Part shown: one piece after another, positions 57,267 to 64,000 of the stretch
Layout: each line of letters opens with the position of its first letter
Numbering within the stretch: position 1 is the first letter of the stretch
Assembly (NCBI GenBank): GCA_029964075.1
Contig: CM057149.1
Span: 7,388,465-7,452,464, forward strand
Direction: 5' to 3'
Source of the DNA: Patiria pectinifera
Lineage: Eukaryota > Echinodermata > Asteroidea > Valvatida > Asterinidae
Length of the DNA stretch: 64,000 nucleotides
The notes under the pieces: model-generated
Databases searched by the model: none
Told to the model about the DNA's origin: nothing
The model's input: the letters and a program-made list of their open reading frames with translations, nothing else
Position numbers and translations under genes: made by a program

Positions 57267-59504
57267 GTAGCAGACCAGTAAATAAACTTCCATAGACCCC
57301 AATGGTAAATGCTCCCACTTCAAAAATTCGGGAAAGATACTCACAACTCTCCAAGGTGTTCGAGACACACATCAAATTAAAGCTTATTTCATCATCTTTC
57401 AATTTCTGTTCAATTTACGGGGGGTCAACTGATGACTTTTAGGAGAAATTTCCATCTGAAGACGATCACCCCTGAAAATAGTCCTGAAGCCCATCGCCAT
57501 TTTGAAAAACGATGCCTACACTCCATTGCAAAGTAGAGCGCTTTTAGGGTCCAAATTACATCAAAATTACACAGAACTGCAAGCTCCAAGTCCTGTGCAC
57601 GGTTTCCATCCATATTTTTAACAAACCCTCAAGTTCATGGCCCACAGCATGCTCAAATACCGAAGATTTTGAGGGCATGCAAATCGTGATTTGGCCGGCG
57701 CAGGCAATTTCGGACCGATTTACTGGTCTGCACCCTATAGAGAAGCGAGGTTTTGAAAAAATTCTCCAAACCACTTGTACGGCACGAGGAAGGATGGATG
57801 ACTCATATTTTATCAAAAAATGGCGAGAAAAAAAATCTCTGACTGCGATTTCTGGCCTGAAAACAAGCCCTCTGTTTGCGGCTACCTTACTGTAGGGCGC
57901 CCCCAACGGGCGTGAATTGAGTTTTTGCTCCTTCCGACCCCAAATTACCCCCCCCCCCCTTGTTCGCTCGAAATTGCTGTGATCGGAGGACGGTCCATCG
58001 GCCCTATTCAGATTTTGGGCGCATTTGTTGCGGAACCGCCATTGGTGACCCCTTTTGAAACGCTGCCCCCAGGTTCCGCCCCCCTGAAAAAAACCACTCC
58101 GCAAACATTTTGACAACAAACGGTGGAAGACGCCATTTTGAAACTACAGGTAGCAGACCAGTAAATAAACTTCCATAGACCCCAATGGTAAATGCTCCCA
58201 CTTCAAAAATTCGGGAAAAATACTCACAACTCTCCAAGGTGTTCGAGACACACATCAAATTAAAGCTTATTTCATCATCTTTCAATTTCTGTTCAATTTA
58301 CGGGGTGTCAACTGATGACTTTTAGGAGAAATTTCCATCTGAAGACGATCACCCCTGAAAATAGTCCTGAAGCCCATCGCCATTTTGAAAAACGATGCCT
58401 ACACTCCATTGCAAAGTAGAGCGCTTTTAGGGTCCAAATTACATCAAAATTACACAGAACTGCAAGCTCCAAGTCCTGTGCACGGTTTCCATCCATATTT
58501 TTAACAAACCCTCAAGTTCATGGCCCACAGCATGCTCAAATACCGAAGATTTTGAGGGCATGCAAATCGTGATTTGGCCGGCGCAGGCAATTTCGGACCG
58601 ATTTACTGGTCTGCACCCTATAGAGAAGCGAGGTTTTGAAAAAATTCTCCAAACCACTTGTACGGCACGAGGAAGGATGGATGACTCATATTTTCTCAAC
58701 AAATGGCGAGAAAAAAATCTCTGACTGCGGTTTCTGGCCTGAAAACAAGCCCTCTTTTTGCGGCTACCTTACTGTAGGGCGCCCCAACGGGCGTGAATTG
58801 AGTTTTTGCTCCTTCCGACCCCAAATTACCCCCCCCCCCTTGTTCGCTCGAAATTGCTGTGATCGGAGGACGGTCCATCGGCCCTATTCAGATTTTGGGC
58901 GCATTTGTTGCGGAACCGCCATTGGTGACCCCTTTGAAACGCTGCCCCCCCAGGTTCCGCCCCCCTGAAAAAAACCACTCCGCAAACATTTTGACAACAA
59001 ACGGTGGAAGACGCCATTTTGAAACTACAGGTAGCAGACCAGTAAATAAACTTCCATAGACCCCAATGGTAAATGCTCCCACTTCAAAAATTCGGGAAAA
59101 ATACTCACAACTCTCCAAGGTGTTCGAGACACACATCAAATTAAAGCTTATTTCATCATCTTTCAATTTCTGTTCAATTTACGGGGGGTCAACTGATGAC
59201 TTTTAGGAGAAATTTCCATCTGAAGACGATCACCCCTGAAAATAGTCCTGAAGCCCATCGCCATTTTGAAAAACGATGCCTACACTCCATTGCAAAGTAG
59301 AGCGCTTTTAGGGTCCAAATTACATCAAAATTACACAGAACTGCAAGCTCCAAGTCCTGTGCACGGTTTCCATCCATATTTTTAACAAACCCTCAAGTTC
59401 ATGGCCCACAGCATGCTCAAATACCGAAGATTTTGAGGGCATGCAAATCGTGATTTGGCCGGCGCAGGCAATTTCGGACCGATTTACTGGTCTGCACCCT
59501 ATAG
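57267..59504. mobile_element. Triple MITE composite inserted in the gene C LRR exon
   Basis: Three MITE copies with GCAGACCAGTAAAT ends start at 57,267, 58,150 and 59,031. They are separated by two copies of a roughly 410-base spacer, giving a period of about 881-883. The copies are nearly identical. Gene B has the empty site (GTGCTTTAG followed by TTCCTTC at about 35,795). A short TAG or TTTAG/TATAG duplication may flank the insert. The single-copy MITE at 5523-5982 lacks the spacer. Confidence 0.85.
57741..58149. repeat. GC-rich spacer between MITE copies (second copy 58,623-59,030)
   Basis: It is richer in CpG and G/C than anything around it and contains a poly-C run. On the minus strand it opens with an AAAATGGCG-type start context near 58,135 followed by an open stretch (ATGGCGTCTTCCACCG). 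It could be captured host 5' DNA, or part of a larger parent element. Confidence 0.5.
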
Positions 59505-61657
59505 TTCCTTCAACTGAGAAGTCCATAGTGCTGTTGTGTTTTGCAGTCCATGAATTGCAGTCATGCACAATGCAACTAAGTCTTTTCTGTTAACCAGTGC
59601 CTTCAAGATACACTTCATAAATGTACCATTTAATGAAAGATTCCTTAGGTGCAGCATAATACCACATCCTTCTGGATGTATAGAAATACTTCCCAAATCA
59701 CTCAGTTCCATCAAGTTTGGCAGATCACTTAGTGATAGAGCAATTTGCTTAATATCATCAACCGTCAGAATACAGTCATCTAGCCTTAATATCTGTAGAT
59801 GTGTCTTATTTAACTGCGGCATCCATGAATGCACTGAACCCCTTAAAGCTTTATTGTATGAAAGATCCAATTCAGATAACTTGTCAGCCTTGCCTAACGA
59901 TGATGCAATGTCTATCATACTCTCGGTAGTTAAAGAGCATTCCTTCATTCTAACAACATAAATATTAGGCATGTTACTCATGGCCACTGCCAGATCCTCA
60001 GTACACCTTTCCAAGTTATGGTGATTGAAATTTAATTCCTTAACTTTGTCGAGGTAAATACTGCCTGTGTACTTTGCCTGGTTAGCAACATGTTTGAGAA
60101 ACCACACAAAGGAGTTCACATCATCACGGCTCTTGAGATAATCCGTGTTTATTGTTTCAGTTATGACTGAATGTGTGAATGCCTCCGATAACAGATTTTC
60201 TGCCTGACTCTCAAAGTAACAATTCAAGGCCATGTTTAATGCTGTGGTTTTGATCAATGTACTCTTGTCATTGATCCTCTTTTGCAATATCTGCAAGACT
60301 TTAATAGTGCATGCTTCATTGTCGCCACAACAAAAGCGCAGCAAATAGTGAAACGTCTCCGGGTCATCAAGTTTATCAAGATTCTGTTGAAATTCATCAG
60401 TGTCAGATTTTTGTAAGCTTTGCAGGAAAGCAGCAGCACAGAACTCCTGAATTGTTTTATGGATAAACTGTATGTTGTTATGAGTGTCCAAACCTTTTAA
60501 ACCTTTCTGGCTTGTGAGGATACCAGCCTTCAAAGCTTCATCAAGCACACTCTTCTCAAACTCTCTTTCTTGAAATGAAAGCTGCTGCAATGGAGACACA
60601 AGGCCATGAAAAGCAACCTTTCCGATTGCAACAAGGATATCTGGTTTTGTCTTGAATATGTATTTTTGAGCCTCACCAAATAAGCGTGATATTGTTTCTG
60701 GTAGTGTTGAATATTGTCTCCATAATAAACACATTAATAGAAGCAGCATTGGGCTATGGGCCAAGTCAAGAAGGACGCCTGATGATTTAATGGTTTTAAA
60801 AAGAGTGTCGGCATCATAAGGGCTTTTAGAAAAGAACTTTCCCAAGTAAGTTTTAATATCTTGCTCAAAGATCCCCGAAACCTTTACATGGGTGAAAGGT
60901 TTTCTAACTAGTGCGCTGCTGACCAATTTGCCCAAATGAGAGGAGCGGGTTGTTATAACCACATCAATGTCTGCTCCAACCTTTCGGTTTAGAATTTGCA
61001 GGATGGATCCGAATGATTCACTATCAAGTTCAGTAGTCATCAACTCATCAAAGCCATCCAGAAGAATTAGCACCTTTTTGGGATTCTTGAAAATGAAGGT
61101 TTTCAGATGATTTTTATCGATAAGAAAATCGATGAGCTGCTCATATAGAGAGTCAAAGAGATCTGCAGATTGTTCCAGTGCACACATTCTCAGAACAAAC
61201 ACAAGCTTATATTTCGACAGAGGGCCAGATGAGCCACTTGCCCAGTCGTAAACAATTTTCCCAATCAGAGTTGTTTTTCTTAGACCCGCCAACCCTTCAT
61301 AAATTATTCGATTGATAACAATACCATCTTTGTTTTTAATAAGGAAAGCATCCTGATACGTCACCTCCTTCCCATCTTCATGCCCCCTCCATATCATTTC
61401 TACCTTATCAGTGACTAATCTTAATTTGGTGTATATATCCATTATATGCCTCATGTCATCATCATCAACCCATGGAATCATTTGCACGTAACTGCCCGGG
61501 GTCTTGTATGCCTTCTTGAGTGTCTTTTCACACAGATCTGCTGCCGCATCTGCTGCTGCATCGGTGGCTGGACTGGTATCTTGACTTATTTGTACTGATG
61601 GGCCGCTTACCTCAGGTTGGATGTGAAGTTTAGGGTGCTGATCATTTCCCATTCCTC
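59505..61657 (-). pseudogene. Gene C NACHT and first LRR part
   Basis: It begins at a phase-1 acceptor with GMGNDQHPKLHIQPEVSGPS and then has the shared linker, NACHT and helical regions. It ends at LWTSQLKEL where the composite starts. Compared with gene B it is open throughout, but Walker A has the Gly-to-Arg change. Confidence 0.8.
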
Positions 61658-63673
61658 CTGTTGAAAAAGTGAATTCACGCACCATGACTTTGGGGAATGG
61701 TTTGGGATAAAAATGCCAAAAATATGTCAAACAGAAATATGGACGGGTGTTCATGAGATCACTAATGAAATTCATTAAATTAGGGGTTACTTTAATCTGG
61801 AAATCACAATCTGGGGAAGAAAGTTTTTTCAACAAAAATATTTTTTTTTAATCTCTCTAGCTTTTGTCACACAAGACCCTTGTACTGTATAATACGAGCT
61901 ATTAATGCTTTTGTTTTGATTGCATAAAAATTATGAAATTGCTCAATCAGTTCAGAGAGAAATTGGTCAATCGGTTCAAAGAATATCTCCATTTTAACGC
62001 AATGATCCTAAAACCTCTCTCCTAAAAAAAAATTGATTGTGTGTTTTGACTGTTTGGAACAACAAAGAAAATGACACAGAATGCTTGTTTCAACAACTGT
62101 TACCAACTGTGATACACAGCATAACAATATATTTATAACAACCATGGTTAGGCAAGCAATATGATTTATAAAATCTCCTTTTTTTAAAAGACGGACCTTC
62201 AAAAGGACTTTGTTGAATATTTTTAACTTTTAAACTGAGATTTTATCGCTGGTGATGTTTGAAGACAATTGTGACGACAATTCTTGATATCGCATTTTTT
62301 AGGGGACGAGATAGGTTTTATGGTCCTTGTGTTTAAATGGTGATATCCTTTAAATGGATTGACCAATTTAAGTAATTTTTTTCATCAAAAAGTAGCGTAT
62401 GAAATTGTCTTTCCAGTCATTATTACATTTGGTCCTACATGTACATATTTTTTAAAACATGAAACATAATTTTGGGGGTTTGGGTCCCGCTTTTTTGACT
62501 CGCCCTCTACGTCTCCACAGGGCAATTTCTATAGGTGAATACGTCTTCACAAGGTTATCACGAAATACATATATGGATTTTACTCACAAGCCAGTAATTT
62601 CCAAGATGTGTTGATTAGTTGCAAATTGAAGTAATTAATGAAAGGGATATTAAGTCCTAGTTTCAGGCCAAGACTAATTCCGGTTAAAATAGGAGAATTT
62701 TGAAAGTTAATTTTAAAACTCAATTTTTTAGTACAGGAGAACAAAGAAATGACTCAAAATGAATAAAAATTCCAGTATGTATGAATAAGTAAATGAATGT
62801 GTGTTGCAATTCTTTGCAGATATATGATATTCGCATTTTGACCAAGTGCATATAGGTTTTAAAATTGTATTTGTTCCCATATGAAGGACGGAATGTGGAA
62901 GGGCCCACACAATTTGTAAGAGACCACCAAATGTGGGAGGTGGGCCTGGTGTTTTTATACACTACTGCATTTCGGATGACTGCCTTTATACAGGGTAAGT
63001 AAAAAGAAAAAACCTCAAATGTCGGGACCATTGTTTTAGTGAAGGTCTACATATAACACTTTCAAAATCTAGCATATAATAGCCCATCTAATAAGCCTTC
63101 TTATAGTATAAGAACAATTCAGATAACTTATGCACTTTTCAAGTTACGGAATTTTAAACGCAACCACCGTTTTAAAGTTCTGTCCACGGATCACAAAAAG
63201 GTGGCTTCTTTCAGCAAAACAAAAATTCACACACACCTCTTCGTGATTTGGTTTCGTTTTGCTGAAAAAAAACACTAACCTTCTGATCCGTGGACAGAGC
63301 TTTAGAGCGGTGGCTTAATTGTATGGATGTGTTTAAATTCGGTAACTTAAAAAGTACATAAGTGATTTGAATGATATTTATACTAAATGAAAGCTTATGG
63401 ATTGGGCTTTTATAACCTAGATTTTGAAAGTACTACATGCAGAACGTCAATAAAACAATAGTCCTGACATTTGGGTTTCGCTTTTTATTACTCGTGCTGT
63501 ATATCGTACATTTTCTGCAGTATCAAATCTATGTGATGTAAATGTTGAACGCAATAGCCAAAACTAGGACTGCCTTCAATCTCTACTTAATGTTGTTTTG
63601 TTGTTGTTTAAAGGGATCTTATGGCATCATGAATTTGAATCTATACAGACACAGGTCCTGAAAGTGTATTTAC
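61658..63673. other. Gene C intron before NACHT
   Basis: A 2.0 kb intron. Its part near 62,815-63,570 matches gene A 17,630-17,830 except for the palindromic MITE. The rest is AT-rich and I see nothing else in it. Confidence 0.6.
62991..63499. mobile_element. Palindromic (foldback) MITE, second copy
   Basis: Same family as 97-563, with ends CAGGGTAAGTAAAAAG and CTTTTTATTACTCGTGCTG and TA on both sides. The homologous intron of gene A (near 17,770) is the empty site. The whole element folds back on itself. Confidence 0.85.
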
Positions 63674-63877
63674 CCGAAGTAGCTCCCTGATTAACTGTCA
63701 CATTGAAATGGAAACTGTTCCCAGTAGTTGGACCGACAAAGGTCTGGTTACAGCTGCCAGCGACACCCAAAGCTTCAAGATTACGGTGAATGGAATCCGA
63801 TGAAAGATGAGTTCTCAGAGTAGAGGGATGCTGCATTGCTGGCTGGACCGCTGAGGGTACTAGAGCCCGAAGTGCTG
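63674..63877 (-). CDS. Gene C RHIM/amyloid-like exon
   Basis: This 204-base phase 1-1 exon reads ALRALVPSAVQPAMQHPSTL, a Ser/His stretch, then AGSCNQTFVGPTTGNSFHFN and VTVNQGATS. The AGSCN start and the TTGN core are shared with gene B, while the positions around the xxxG core vary. Confidence 0.7.
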
Positions 63878-64000
63878 CTGCAGCTTAACATGTAGTAATA
63901 AGGCAAAAGGTTGTTCAAACATGATGATAATGAACATAACCATAAACTATAGTGCCCATTGTTGCAGAAGCTGCTGCTAATTATGTAAATCCCATTGCGA

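Larger units (their letters stand above)
54591..63877 (-). pseudogene. NLR gene C, 3' part: probably broken
   Basis: Three parts are visible: the RHIM-like exon (63674-63877), the NACHT and first LRR part (59505-61657), and the rest of the LRR (54591-57266). The last two belong to one exon in A and B, but here a 2.24 kb insertion lies between them and brings a stop codon almost at once. Walker A reads GLAGLRKTT, with Arg (AGA) for the third Gly (GGA in B), which should weaken nucleotide binding. Walker B VLILLDGFDELM is intact. The LRR part is nearly identical to gene B, so loss is recent. The upstream exons are beyond the right edge. A truncated NACHT protein could still be made. Confidence 0.8.

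Noticed and set aside
57267-59504. The insertion acting as a new intron of gene C
   Set aside because: I found no strong donor and acceptor at its edges; the left edge on the minus strand reaches a stop codon at once. Weak sites cannot be fully excluded without RNA.
1-64000. Retrovirus-like, LTR or capsid-bearing elements
   Set aside because: I saw no reverse transcriptase, integrase, capsid or envelope-like frames and no LTR pairs. The long repeats are gene duplications and small DNA elements.

Overview
The window looks like nuclear DNA of a marine invertebrate animal. It has AT-rich intergenic DNA, many short introns with clean GT..AG borders, tRNA-derived SINEs, foldback MITEs, and large NACHT-LRR (NLR) genes of the kind expanded in echinoderms, amphioxus and some cnidarians and sponges. 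A deuterostome, perhaps an echinoderm, is my best guess, but the sequence does not prove it. All recognised genes lie on the minus strand.

Region 1 (1-10,030) holds five exons of a UBA/UBX-type protein. The start codon is at 10,027 and the gene runs off the left edge just as a UBX domain appears to begin. Its introns are packed with repeats: a TACTCG-type array, tRNA-like SINEs, a 1 kb TIR element, and two ~1.2 kb foldback elements, one split by a MITE. Region 2 (10,030-12,730) is intergenic.

Region 3 (12,730 to the right edge) is a tandem array of three copies of one large multi-exon NLR gene with a period near 21 kb. Gene A is 12,730-30,196, gene B is 33,141-51,639, and gene C is 54,591 to beyond the right edge. 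I followed exon borders and phases from a start codon to a stop codon in A (17 exons, about 2,900 aa) and B (18 exons, about 3,450 aa). Every junction keeps the frame. The protein order is: short N-terminal leader; ubiquitin-like domain 1 ending in Gly-Gly; basic/acidic low-complexity exons, one carrying a hydrophobic, membrane-like segment; ubiquitin-like domain 2, also ending in Gly-Gly; a long Lys/Arg-Ser/Glu repeat array; in B only, a Gln/Glu-rich exon; a short Gly/Asn/aromatic exon that resembles RHIM or amyloid signalling motifs; then NACHT and a long LRR tract in one large exon. Nearly all internal modules are symmetric phase 1-1 units, which explains how they could be duplicated, gained and lost.

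B and C are close to identical over the LRR region, and the non-coding DNA downstream of B and C matches as well, so the array has duplicated recently. Gene C is probably broken: its P-loop has Arg for Gly, and a 2.2 kb triple MITE composite sits inside the LRR exon. Gene A has lost the normal C-terminus and ends in a Glu-Ser tail made by a hexanucleotide repeat.

The strongest candidate for an undescribed system is this family of ubiquitin-like/amyloid-like/NACHT/LRR receptors, lying next to a UBA/UBX gene whose family links ubiquitin to p97. Identities and functions are inferred from sequence motifs alone; no search was run.
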